From Kaistia hirudinis (lineage in GTDB: Bacteria > Pseudomonadota > Alphaproteobacteria > Rhizobiales > Kaistiaceae), in the NCBI RefSeq assembly GCF_014196455.1, contig NZ_JACIDS010000006.1, positions 62,001 through 126,000 of the forward strand: DNA of 64,000 bases. The letters are read 5' to 3'. Shown here piece by piece: positions 1-8,059 of this stretch; position 1 is the first letter of the stretch, and each line of letters starts with the position of its first letter. Both the position numbers and the translations under genes were made by a program. Under the pieces are notes generated by a model, which was given only the letters and a program-made list of their open reading frames with translations, was not told the DNA's origin and did no database searches.

Positions 1-849
1 GACCAGCTGCTTGCGGGCCTTGTCATCTTCCCAATTGCGGTCGGCCTTCACGATTTCAAGGAGGAGATCGGTCGCGCCCTCCCGATCATCGCGCGCATTG
101 CGCAGAAGGGCGAGATCGAACCGGGCCGCATGATCCTTGGGATTGGCCGCGATGCGCGCTTCGAGCTCCTGCTCCTCGCCGAGCTCGGCGGTCTGCTTCA
201 GGAGTTCGAGCTGCGCCTTGAGGCCGGTGACGAGCGGGTCGGTCGCCGCCTTCTCCGGCAGGTCGGCGATCAACGCCTCGGCCTTGTCCGCTTGGCCCGC
301 CGCGATATGGCAGCGCGCGAGGCCGACCAGCGCCGGCAGGTTCTCCGGCTCGGCGGCGAGGATGGCGGCATAGATCTGCGCAGCGTCCGCCGCGGCGCCC
401 GAAGCGACGAGGGCTTCCGCCTCGGCCAGCGCCGCCTCGATCTCGCCGCCGCCGCCGGGGCCGGCCAGCTTCTCGATGAAGGCCTTGACCTGGCCTTCCG
501 GCAGCGCGCCCATGAAGCCATCGACCGGACGGCCGTCGACGAAGGCGATCACGGCCGGGATCGACTGGATGCCGAGCTGGCCCGCCACCTGCGGATGGTC
601 GTCGATGTTCATCTTGACGAGGCGCACCGCGCCCTTGGCGGCCTTGACCTGCTTTTCGATGATGGGCGTCAGCTGCCGGCAGGGACCGCACCAGGGCGCC
701 CAGAAATCGACCAGAACCGGCTGCCGGCGCGATTCCTCCAGCACGTCCTTGGCGAAGGCCTGCGTCGTCGTCTCGCGGATCAGATCCTCGCCGCCGCCTG
801 CGGCCGGCAGATCGAACGAATTTCCAAAACTGTAGCTGGGCTGGTTCAT
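1..849 (-). CDS. cnoX: Thioredoxin-fold co-chaperone with TPR-like C-terminus (CnoX/YbbN type), 3' end outside window
   Basis: The minus-strand frame opens at ATG 849 (MNQPSYSFG) and runs off the left edge. A thioredoxin fold comes first, with active site WAPWCGPC (Cys54 and Cys57). It is followed by an Ala/Leu-rich region made of TPR-like helical pairs. Thioredoxin plus TPR is the CnoX/YbbN architecture, a cytoplasmic holdase that protects proteins from oxidation and hands them to GroEL or DnaK. E. coli YbbN has lost the CxxC, but this copy keeps CGPC, as alphaproteobacterial members do, so redox activity is likely. The last residues are missing here. Confidence 0.88.
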   Translation of the reverse strand, partial: MNQPSYSFGNSFDLPAAGGGEDLIRETTTQAFAKDVLEESRRQPVLVDFWAPWCGPCRQLTPIIEKQVKAAKGAVRLVKMNIDDHPQVAGQLGIQSIPAVIAFVDGRPVDGFMGALPEGQVKAFIEKLAGPGGGGEIEAALAEAEALVASGAAADAAQIYAAILAAEPENLPALVGLARCHIAAGQADKAEALIADLPEKAATDPLVTGLKAQLELLKQTAELGEEQELEARIAANPKDHAARFDLALLRNARDDREGATDLLLEIVKADRNWEDDKARKQLV

Positions 850-936
850 CGGTGTGGCCTTGGTGCGTCCGCCTCGTGCGCTGCCAGCCGTCGCGGCCGG
901 CGCGTTCGACGCCAAGATGGCGCTTCGGCTCGCGAT

Positions 937-1455
937 TTACAAATCCGCGGGCTCCGCACCCTCCGAAAAATCGACGAGGAGCGGATCATGTCCGGTGGCG
1001 GCGAAGAAGCGCAGCAGGTCGGCCCCGGCGATCGTCGTCGTCGCCGTATTGACGAGCGGATGGAAATTGGCGGCATCCGCCGCGGCAAAGCGCGCGTCCA
1101 GCACGAGTTGCACGCTGGGCGGGCGGTCATTGATGAGGGCGAAGGGCGTCACGGACCCCGGCGTGACGCCGAGCACGGCGAGTAGCCGCTCGGCCGAGCC
1201 GAAGGAGAGGCGGCCCCGCGCGCCGATCCGCTCATGCAGCCGCTTCAGATCGATCGCGGCGCCCTCCTCGGCGACGACGAGAAAGAGCGCATCCTTCTTA
1301 TCCTTGAGGAACAGGTTCTTGGCATTGAGCCCCGGCAGCACGCCGCGAAGCCGGCGGCTCTCCTCGACGGTGAACAGCGGCGGATGCTCTGTCGTCTGCG
1401 TGGCGATGCCGAGGCCGGCAAGAAAGGCGAAGAGGTCAGGCGCGGTGGCCGGCAT
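937..1455 (-). CDS. ProX/YbaK-family aminoacyl-tRNA editing (deacylase) protein
   Basis: 172 aa from ATG 1455 (MPATAPDLF), with a GGAG ribosome-binding site just upstream. The open frame extends to 1617, but that stretch is Arg/Ala-rich and looks like non-coding translation. The sequence matches the stand-alone prolyl-tRNA-synthetase-associated editing domain (ProXp-ala/PrdX type): the motif around KNLFLKDKK, a VTPFALIND segment and the FHPLVNTATTTI segment near the C-terminus. Members hydrolyse mischarged Ala-tRNA(Pro) or similar in the cytoplasm. It is followed by the thioredoxin gene on the same strand. Family placement is firm; the exact substrate is not. Confidence 0.85.
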   Translation of the reverse strand: MPATAPDLFAFLAGLGIATQTTEHPPLFTVEESRRLRGVLPGLNAKNLFLKDKKDALFLVVAEEGAAIDLKRLHERIGARGRLSFGSAERLLAVLGVTPGSVTPFALINDRPPSVQLVLDARFAAADAANFHPLVNTATTTIAGADLLRFFAATGHDPLLVDFSEGAEPADL

Positions 1456-1831
1456 GGCAGGGCTCCGGAAGGGTCGCCATCTGATAGCGCCACCGCGCCG
1501 CGCGGCCAAGCGCGGGCGGCCGGTCGACAGCTGAGGCGGCGGTAGCGCGGCCACGATGCACGCCCTGGCCGCGCGTGCGGTGCTCATGCCCCAAGACCGA
1601 GCCTGGTGTGCTGGCAATCCCGAGAGCTTACCGCTACGGGCGGTCAGGCCAGATCGATGGACCTTGCCTCGGTCTATCCTCGGAACGAAGCGCCGCCACA
1701 GCCTGGGCGGCGGCGATCAGGAATGCCCTCAAGCAACCCGCGGGACCGCGAGGCCGCCAAAAAGTGGATGACGGCCCAAAGGGTCCCCGCCGACACCTAT
1801 CCACAGGCCTTGGCGAAACGACAAAAGCCTG

Positions 1832-1860
1832 TTGCATTCCCCCGATCCTTGCGCCATAAG
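1832..1860 (+). promoter_or_regulatory. Likely sigma-70-type promoter of tRNA-Gly
   Basis: TTGCAT (1832-1837) and CATAAG (1855-1860) are separated by 17 bp, about 30 bp before the tRNA. Otherwise the 435 bp between the ProX-like gene and the tRNA show no convincing coding sequence. Confidence 0.45.
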
Positions 1861-1890
1861 GTGCGCCGTCCGGCAGCGCCGGGCACGGAT

Positions 1891-1965
1891 GCGGGTGTAG
1901 CTCAGGGGTAGAGCATAACCTTGCCAAGGTTAGGGTCGAGGGTTCGAATCCCTTCGCCCGCTCCA
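1891..1965 (+). tRNA. tRNA-Gly (anticodon GCC)
   Basis: The full cloverleaf is visible. Acceptor arms are GCGGGTG and CGCCCGC. The D arm carries AGCTCAGGGGTAGAGC, the anticodon loop is TTGCCAA within a TAACC/GGTTA stem, and the T arm holds GGTTCGAATCC. The discriminator T is followed by an encoded CCA (1963-1965). Its 3' half is duplicated at 38089, so this gene is the integration site of a genomic island. The island left the tRNA intact. Confidence 0.97.
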
Positions 1966-2023
1966 ATTTTCCGGCACCCACCGGAATGCGAAAAAGCCGC
2001 GGATCTCCGCGGCTTTTTGCGTT
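1920..2023 (+). repeat. attL: tRNA-Gly 3' half plus terminator, 104-bp direct repeat copy 1
   Basis: Identical over 104 bp to 38089-38192 by base-by-base comparison. It starts in the anticodon stem and extends 58 bp past the encoded CCA, through the terminator hairpin. The copy next to the functional tRNA is attL. Tyrosine integrases commonly recombine in the anticodon or T-loop part of a tRNA gene. Confidence 0.93.
1991..2018 (+). terminator. Rho-independent terminator of tRNA-Gly
   Basis: Arms AAAAAGCCGCGGA and TCCGCGGCTTTTT form a 13-bp perfect inverted repeat with a minimal loop and end in a T run. Confidence 0.85.
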
Positions 2024-2072
2024 GTGGGGCTTTGCGAGATCGACGATTTTCGAGTTCGACTCCAACCGCTCC

Positions 2073-2100
2073 GGTAACCCGCGGTCACCGCTCGGTTACC
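2073..2100 (+). promoter_or_regulatory. Putative integrase arm sites at island left end (three phased GGTnACC heptamers)
   Basis: GGTAACC (2073), GGTCACC (2083) and GGTTACC (2094) lie 10 and 11 bp apart, on one face of the helix, 50 bp inside attL. The same GGTCACC motif is found at the same 60-bp offset after the second repeat (38252) and in pairs 11 bp apart at 32701 and 37927. Arm-type integrase or excisionase binding is inferred from position and phasing. The rest of 2024-2406 shows no gene. Confidence 0.55.
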
Positions 2101-2406
2101 AGTCTGGCCAGCCCTAGGGAAAGGGATTGGGACGGCCGAAGAGTGCGACGAGATACAAGGTAGTGCGGCCCGACGCGCTTGCGTCCACTTCTGACCAAAC
2201 GCGGCCCCTGTAAGCATCCGCTTCCGGGTAGGCTAGTTGTGCGGTTCAAGCGTCCGAAATGGGACCTTCAGCGGGGTGGTAGTTAAATTCTGCAGAACGG
2301 GCAATGGGCTCCGGCCTTATGTTCCCACGGAGCAGGATCAGCTATTGGTCCGCAACCTATTTCCTTCGCAATGACGTCGATTTCTCTCGATCGACGCCTC
2401 GAAAAT

Positions 2407-4164
2407 TCACCGGTCGAGCAACGATTGCAACTGACCATTGAAGTGCTTCAACCCGTCAATTACGCCGTTAAATACGTGGTCCAGGGCGCGCCCATAACCT
2501 TGGTTCACTGCGGCGGTGTCGAACCCTAGAAATTCAAGCCCCTTGAGGACGCCGCCCGCATCATGCGCATCGGCGATACGAAGTTCGTTGTTGACGAACA
2601 GGGCTGCAAGGGCGGTGTTGCGAGTGGTCAAGTCGACGGGCGCTGGATTCGACGCGAAGGCATCCACCTTCTCGCCGTTAGCATTCAACTTCTCCAGCAC
2701 GTTCAAAAGCGCTTGCAGCAGCTTCAAGCTACCGAAATCCTTGATGTTGTTGCGAGCATGACCGGATTTCGCAAGCAGATCGCGGAGGAGTCCATTGGGG
2801 ACGCGCTGCCATAGCTCGTGGATGCTCTTGCATCGAGACAAGAAGGCCTGCTCGGTCATGGACAGCGGCGCGACCTGGGCCAGACGGGAGAGTGCGGGGT
2901 AGTGCAGCCAGCCGTTTCGGCGAAGCTCGTCGCGGGAGAAACCGACGATATCCTCCGCGTTCGACCGGATGCCCAGGGTGCCGCCAAGGGTGGAGAGCCC
3001 ATCCCCGAGGTCGAGAAGCTGAGCCAGGAACATGCCGGTCTTGGCGACGATGTGCTCCTCGGTCTGATCGAAGGCTTGGACCTGTTCAGCGCTCAGCGCG
3101 AAACCGTGCGCATGGACGATCTCGCGGTCCGGCTTGGGCTTGTACAGCTCGCGCAGCGGCACACGAATCAGGTTGCGACCGACTCTGACGCAGGCGGTGA
3201 AGCTCCACTGGCCAAGGTATGACGGACTGCAGTGCCACTGCCCGTGAACGTTCACTGGCGCAGTCTCGAAGAATCCGCTCTGCTCGTACTTCTCAAGGAA
3301 TCGATCGTCTAAATAGACCGTTTCCACATTCACCAGCGCGTTCGCCCTGTCGTTGGTCATCGGCCCGTCGACGCCCGGCCATGCAAGTCCATCTGCCGTT
3401 TGCACCGGGCACAGATCCGGCGTCACTGCCGCCACCGAGGCCCATACTTGGACGAGCAGGGCGCCCTTGAATTCCCGGATGTCCAACTGGTACCAACCAC
3501 CCGCGGGCGCGAGATAAACGTGGGATTGGCCACCCATGATGCTTCGCAGCTCCGGATTGTCAGGCACCAGCGCTTCATAGAAGAACACCCGCACGCCGTG
3601 CATTCCTCTCATCCAAAGGTAACGCCGCAGGTATTCGTTCGACATCGTCCAGCGGACATCGCGTTGGGCCGAAAAGTAGTATTGCGTCGACGTCTCGCCT
3701 TCGGCGACGCCGAATTCCGGAAGTGACAGATCGTCATAGACGATACGCTGCTGCTCGCCGCCCAGGACGCGAGGCGATAGCCCCAGTGACATCCAGACCT
3801 TCTCGGCCAACGCATAGCCGTAGAAGGACCCGTTTCCCCATGAGGCGACGATGTAGTCGTGGCCGGAAATCGAAGGGGTGAACGCTGGCAAGCCGCCTTG
3901 ATGATCTACGGCTGGCACCGAGAAGGAAGCAACGCCGTGCGCCGTTTCATCCGCAACTCCCAATGCGGAGAGGGCAGTTTCGGGCACGGCGGCCATGATC
4001 ATATGCATGCATTCCCGATTGGGGCCGTGATGATCCCTTTCCCAGCGTGTCGAAATTTCGACCCTCAGTGCCGGGTCGTCGCCGACCGGTGCCAGCAGCC
4101 CTCGAAGCTGTGGAGGCAGGATCGCTTCGGGAATAGGAAACTGGTTTAGGTAGTCGATGGTCAC
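2407..4164 (-). CDS. Unrecognised 585-aa island protein divergent from the SPARTA operon
   Basis: The start is GTG 4164, preceded by a GGGGGG ribosome-binding stretch 7 nt upstream. The protein is soluble, with no signal peptide or membrane segment. The first ~340 residues are mixed alpha/beta and rich in Trp, Tyr and Gly. The last ~180 are helical, with Leu-rich runs. Near the C-terminus the sequence NNELRIADAH has an R-x4-H pattern (Arg529-His534) that resembles the HEPN nuclease motif; this is only a motif-level hint. It shares a ~400-bp intergenic region with the TIR-APAZ gene and lies in the cargo zone next to attL. A defence or regulatory role is inferred from context alone. Confidence 0.8.
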   Translation of the reverse strand: MTIDYLNQFPIPEAILPPQLRGLLAPVGDDPALRVEISTRWERDHHGPNRECMHMIMAAVPETALSALGVADETAHGVASFSVPAVDHQGGLPAFTPSISGHDYIVASWGNGSFYGYALAEKVWMSLGLSPRVLGGEQQRIVYDDLSLPEFGVAEGETSTQYYFSAQRDVRWTMSNEYLRRYLWMRGMHGVRVFFYEALVPDNPELRSIMGGQSHVYLAPAGGWYQLDIREFKGALLVQVWASVAAVTPDLCPVQTADGLAWPGVDGPMTNDRANALVNVETVYLDDRFLEKYEQSGFFETAPVNVHGQWHCSPSYLGQWSFTACVRVGRNLIRVPLRELYKPKPDREIVHAHGFALSAEQVQAFDQTEEHIVAKTGMFLAQLLDLGDGLSTLGGTLGIRSNAEDIVGFSRDELRRNGWLHYPALSRLAQVAPLSMTEQAFLSRCKSIHELWQRVPNGLLRDLLAKSGHARNNIKDFGSLKLLQALLNVLEKLNANGEKVDAFASNPAPVDLTTRNTALAALFVNNELRIADAHDAGGVLKGLEFLGFDTAAVNQGYGRALDHVFNGVIDGLKHFNGQLQSLLDR

Positions 4165-4580
4165 GTCGCACCCCCCAATGTCAAACGGTCAAGTTCCGCT
4201 CTTCACACATCTGCCGGCATCGTCGCGTGCACCCCTTCAATCCGTCGTCAATCTTCTAGCGAGGAGTGTCACTGACCTTCGTCTCCCATCTGGCATCGGG
4301 GTGTGCGCGATGAAGACGAACATCTGCTAGTTGGCAACGGGGCAATTTTTGATGTTGACGCGGTGGTGTCCCAGAGTCGTTGATGACTTTTTCACTCGTT
4401 AGGAGCGCCGTAGCGATTTGCCACCGGTCTGAGAACATCTCGCAGGCGCGACAGAGGGCGCGGCGATCGACATCGTATCCAATCAGTAAACGCTTAGCTA
4501 TCCGTTCGCGAATCGTGCCCGCGATCAACACGGAAGGTTAGGCTAAGCTTTGCCCAATCTCCCGCAAAGTGATTCGCTCG
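4165..4580. other. Divergent intergenic region between the 585-aa gene and TIR-APAZ
   Basis: About 415 bp with lower GC than its flanks. It must contain two outward promoters, but no convincing -35/-10 pair or dyad could be singled out. A 91-codon minus-strand frame at 4256-4531 starts with GTG and resembles nothing known; it is not called a gene. Confidence 0.4.
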
Positions 4581-5972
4581 ATGGCTCGTGACACCATCTT
4601 CATCTGCCACGCAACACCCGACGACAATGATTTCGTCCGGTGGTTGGGCGCGCGTCTGACAGGCCATGGTTATAAGGTCTGGGCGGATATGTTCGGCCTG
4701 AAGGGTGGCACGCCCTTCTGGAACACCATCGAGGATGCGCTACGCGAGCACGCCTGCAAGGTGCTTTACGTCGCCTCCAGAGCCAGCGTCGATCCCAAAC
4801 GTCAGGGCGTGCGCAATGAGCTGTCGGTAGCGGATGCCGTGCGCAAGTCGCTGGGCGATCCGGCCTTCATCATCCCGGTGCGGCTGGACGACGTAGCGTT
4901 CAGCGACTTTCCCATTCTCGTCCACCAGCTCAATGCGCTGGACTTCAGCCAGGGATGGGGGAAGTGCTTGATCGAGATGCTGGACACGCTGGAGAGCGCC
5001 AACGTGCCCCGGATGGATCGTGATCAGACCGCCGAGTTCGAGCGCTGGCGCCAGGATGCGGTGAAGACGGCGGCTTTGGTCAACGACGAACCCGAACCGG
5101 TCCTCACCAGCCTGTCGCCTATCAACACCTTGCCGGCCGAGGTTCGCTACCTGAAGCACAACGCCGACGCGGAGGCGATCACCCAAGTGCTTCGCGCGAG
5201 CGGCATCCCGTTCGCGCCGTTCTACCAACTCGTCATCACCTTTACGGGGTTGGACGAGATCAACGCTGCCTTGCCGACGCCGATGGCGGCCGAGCTTCGC
5301 GCGCGCACCCCATTGCAGACCTTCCTGTCGGGCGAAGTCGCCGATGTGACGACGCCTCGTCGGGCGGATGCCTTGAATATCGCCACCGCGCTCCTACGCC
5401 AGCATGTCGAACGGCATCTGACGCAGCGCGGCTTGAAGGCACTTCCGCAGCGCGGGTCGAGCGCCTTCTACTTCCCCGACGGCTTGGTGCTGAACAACAA
5501 GGTGCCATACACGGCGGCGTCCGGACGACGAACCAACAAGAACGTCGTCGGTCGCAGCGAGCGCAACAAGATCTATTGGCACCTCGCCATGAAGGTCAGC
5601 GTAGCTCTTGGGCCACCGGCCTTTGTCCGCTTCAAGCCCTACGTCGCCTTCTCAGACGATGGTCAGGCGGCGATCGCCGACCCGAAGCGCACCTCGCCGA
5701 TTCGTCGCCGGTTTTGCAAGAACTGGTGGAACCAGCACTGGCGTCAGCTTCAGGAGGCATTCGCGGTCTGGTTGGCAGAGGGTCGGGCCGAGACCGTTAT
5801 CGCGCTGGGTGCATCTCAGCATCTAGTTCTCGCCGGTCGGCTCCTCCAGCTCACTGCTGAGCGCCACATCGTCGGCGACCTCCAGTTTCAGGACGAGGCC
5901 GAAGAGCCCGGCGAGCCCGATGACGACGATGACGACTTTGTCGTCGAGGCCTTGGATGAGGGCGAAGAATGA
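4581..5972 (+). CDS. TIR-APAZ protein, effector subunit of a SPARTA short-Argonaute system
   Basis: 463 aa from ATG 4581; an in-frame GTG 12 bp upstream is possible. Residues ~1-140 form a TIR domain: RDTIFICHATPDD for strand A and box 1, and GYKVWADMFGLKGG for the BB-loop region. Glu80, in RQGVRNEL, is the likely NADase glutamate. Residues ~170-440 match an APAZ region, the stand-in for the N and PAZ domains that short Argonautes lack. The C-terminus is strongly acidic, with a run of Asp/Glu. SPARTA family members use guide-directed target binding to assemble TIR domains that degrade NAD(P)+ and kill or arrest the cell. The stop overlaps the pAgo start in ATGA, so the two are translationally coupled. 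Family assignment is by sequence pattern and gene pairing. Confidence 0.88.
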   Translation: MARDTIFICHATPDDNDFVRWLGARLTGHGYKVWADMFGLKGGTPFWNTIEDALREHACKVLYVASRASVDPKRQGVRNELSVADAVRKSLGDPAFIIPVRLDDVAFSDFPILVHQLNALDFSQGWGKCLIEMLDTLESANVPRMDRDQTAEFERWRQDAVKTAALVNDEPEPVLTSLSPINTLPAEVRYLKHNADAEAITQVLRASGIPFAPFYQLVITFTGLDEINAALPTPMAAELRARTPLQTFLSGEVADVTTPRRADALNIATALLRQHVERHLTQRGLKALPQRGSSAFYFPDGLVLNNKVPYTAASGRRTNKNVVGRSERNKIYWHLAMKVSVALGPPAFVRFKPYVAFSDDGQAAIADPKRTSPIRRRFCKNWWNQHWRQLQEAFAVWLAEGRAETVIALGASQHLVLAGRLLQLTAERHIVGDLQFQDEAEEPGEPDDDDDDFVVEALDEGEE

Positions 5973-7501
5973 CTGAGTGGACCCTCATTCATGTAGATGA
6001 GCCGATGCTGAGCTTTGGCTTCAACCAGCAGACGGAGCATCCAAAGGACGGCCTGTTTCTCTATGGCCCGCCTGTGTCAAACCAGAACCCCGCCCGCATG
6101 GATGTGGGGGTGATCGGCACGCCGGACGGCATCCGGCGGTATGAGACTTGGATTAAGACCTTGTCGTCGACCATCGCTGCGCCTGCAGCAGGTCGCGAGG
6201 AAAACAAGACCATGTGGCCGGGGTTCGAGGCCACTTTCGGCGTGCCCTGGCCCGCGAAGCCGTTCGCTACGATTACCATCGACGGCGATCTGCTTAGCCG
6301 CCGCATCCGAAACGGCGACCGTCACCAAGGAATATTCAGGGCCGTAGACGTCTACGGCGACGCGCTGCGCAAGTACCTCCGCGAACAGGAGGCGCGGCCT
6401 CAGTTTTGGTTCGCGGTCGTGCCGGAAGAGGTTTTCCGCTACGGCCGGCCTAAATCGATAATCCCCCGCGATCAGCGCGATCAGCGCGATCAGCGCGAGC
6501 GGGCCAGCGGTCCCATTGGCCGTAGGGCCGCCAAGTCCATCCTCTCCCGAGGTTCGATGTTCGTGGAGGAGATGGAGGCTGCAGCACTCTACGAATACGA
6601 ACTGAACTTCCATAACCAGCTCAAGGCTCGGCTGCTCGACACAGGTCAGGTGCTACAGGTCGTCCGCGAGACGACCCTGACGCCGGATGAGTTCGAGAAA
6701 GGCACGCGGCGTTCTTTGCAGGACCCAGCGTCCGTCGCGTGGAATCTCGCCACCACCAGCTTCTACAAAGCCGGCGGGCGGCCTTGGCGCGTGGCCGATG
6801 TTCGCGAAGGCGTCTGCTACGTCGGCCTCGTGTTCAAGCACATCGAGAATGCCAGGGGCCGCGACAACGCCTGCTGCGGCGCTCAGATGTTCCTCAACTC
6901 GGGTGAAGGCGTCGTGTTTAAGGGCGCAGTTGGCCCTTGGTATTCCGAGACGGATCGCAGCTTCCATCTCAGCCGGGAGAAGGCCGCCGAGCTGATGGGC
7001 ATGGTGATCGCGTCATATGAGGACATCCACGGCCAACCGCCGGACGAGCTCTTCATCCATGGCAAGACATGGTTCGAGAAGGGTGAATGGGAGGGTTTCC
7101 AGTCCACTGTGCCGCCGCAGACCAGACTCGTTGGTATCCGCATTCGGCGCCAGAACGAGCTGAAACTATTTCGATATGGCAGTCGTCCAGTGCTGCGGGG
7201 CACCGCAATCTTGGCGTCTGAGCGTCGGGCCTATCTATGGACGACCGGATTTACGCCGCGCCTCAACACTTATCCGGGCCGCGAGGTTCCGAACCCCATC
7301 ACCGTCGATATCGTCAATGGCGAGGCTGACATTCGTCAGGTGCTTCGGGACCTGATGGCGCTGACCAAGCTGAACTTCAACAACGCTGGATTCTCCGATG
7401 GCCTTCCGGTGACCCTGCGGTTTGCAGACCTTACAGGCGAGATTCTGACTGCGGGGCCGACCAACGTGGCGGCGCCACTGCCGTTTCGCTTCTATATCTG
7501 A
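5969..7501 (+). CDS. Short prokaryotic Argonaute (MID-PIWI, catalytically inactive), SPARTA subunit
   Basis: 510 aa, the usual length of short pAgos (about 500). It lacks N and PAZ domains. The MID part lies at roughly residues 100-260 and the PIWI part from ~275 onward. The first PIWI strand reads VCYVGLVF (282-289), with no Asp where slicers have one. The later strand reads ELFIHGKTWF (360-369), also without the catalytic Asp, so cleavage activity is not expected. In characterised SPARTA systems the pAgo loads a guide RNA, senses complementary DNA and activates the partner TIR. A DQR tandem repeat (residues 167-175) lies in the MID region. It overlaps TIR-APAZ by 4 bp. Confidence 0.88.
   Translation: MTEWTLIHVDEPMLSFGFNQQTEHPKDGLFLYGPPVSNQNPARMDVGVIGTPDGIRRYETWIKTLSSTIAAPAAGREENKTMWPGFEATFGVPWPAKPFATITIDGDLLSRRIRNGDRHQGIFRAVDVYGDALRKYLREQEARPQFWFAVVPEEVFRYGRPKSIIPRDQRDQRDQRERASGPIGRRAAKSILSRGSMFVEEMEAAALYEYELNFHNQLKARLLDTGQVLQVVRETTLTPDEFEKGTRRSLQDPASVAWNLATTSFYKAGGRPWRVADVREGVCYVGLVFKHIENARGRDNACCGAQMFLNSGEGVVFKGAVGPWYSETDRSFHLSREKAAELMGMVIASYEDIHGQPPDELFIHGKTWFEKGEWEGFQSTVPPQTRLVGIRIRRQNELKLFRYGSRPVLRGTAILASERRAYLWTTGFTPRLNTYPGREVPNPITVDIVNGEADIRQVLRDLMALTKLNFNNAGFSDGLPVTLRFADLTGEILTAGPTNVAAPLPFRFYI
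6467..6493 (+). repeat. Three tandem 9-bp repeats inside the short-Argonaute gene
   Basis: The unit CGCGATCAG occurs three times in a row and encodes Arg-Asp-Gln units. Because 9 is a multiple of 3, copy-number change would lengthen or shorten the loop without frameshifting. Confidence 0.8.
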
Positions 7502-7712
7502 CGCTGAAGCGCCTCTCAACCGCTACCGGCAAAGCTGCCTATAGGGGCGAGGGCGCTCCGACAGACGGCCTGTTAGGCTCGCCGAGTCGGATGGGGCAAG
7601 CGAACTGGAGCCGGCCTAGCCGGCACCGACGCGCACCGATGGTACTGAACGTCCGGTTCCCTGCAAGGCGCCAATTTCTGCTCTTGGCGCATAGGCGGCG
7701 TTGATGCCACGG

Positions 7713-7946
7713 TCAAAATTCCTGAGCGCGTCGCATCAACTCGTACGGATCGGCCGCGATAGCGTGCGCGATCTCGACGAACTCTGCTGCATCGAGCCGT
7801 CGCTCGCCAAGCTCCACCTTTGAGATGAATGTCTGCCGCTGGCCGATCCGCCGCCCCAGCTCTTCCTGCGTCACGCCCGCATCCTTCCGCGCCTGCACGA
7901 GGAGTTCGACCATTCTGCGATAGAGATCGGATCGGATGGATGTCAC
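7713..7946 (-). CDS. XRE-family helix-turn-helix regulator
   Basis: 77 aa if it starts at GTG 7946 (VTSIRSDLYRRM); the frame is open to GTG 7985. A complete Cro/C1-type HTH is visible: GVTQEELGRRIGQRQTFIS followed by KVELGERRLDAAEFVEIA. The family binds operator DNA as a dimer. It faces the 236-aa gene at 8060 across a short intergenic region with a dyad, so local autoregulation is plausible. It may be an antitoxin-like or control protein for its neighbour, which is inferred only from the arrangement. Confidence 0.82.
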   Translation of the reverse strand: MTSIRSDLYRRMVELLVQARKDAGVTQEELGRRIGQRQTFISKVELGERRLDAAEFVEIAHAIAADPYELMRRAQEF

Positions 7947-7997
7947 GGAGAGGCGCCGGGGCGTTGACCAGCGCTTCAGAGACACCCGAAATTTGAG

Positions 7998-8014
7998 TAC
8001 CCCAAAATCGGGTA
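7998..8014. promoter_or_regulatory. Possible XRE operator dyad
   Basis: TACCC (7998-8002) and GGGTA (8010-8014) form an inverted repeat around an AT-rich 7-bp centre, between the divergent XRE gene and the 236-aa gene. Binding is inferred. Confidence 0.35.
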
Positions 8015-8059
8015 TTACGACATGCTTCCCGCCGAACGCGAGACGATTCGGGGGCGGGC

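Noticed and set aside
1930-2217. A 95-codon frame ending GRRDSNPRP over the tRNA-Gly end, with a twin at 38099-38596.
   Set aside because: It is translation of the reverse strand of the tRNA T arm, a common false gene at tRNA 3' ends.
4256-4531. A 91-codon minus-strand frame between the 585-aa gene and TIR-APAZ.
   Set aside because: GTG start without a ribosome-binding site, no family resemblance, and it fills the promoter region both neighbours need.
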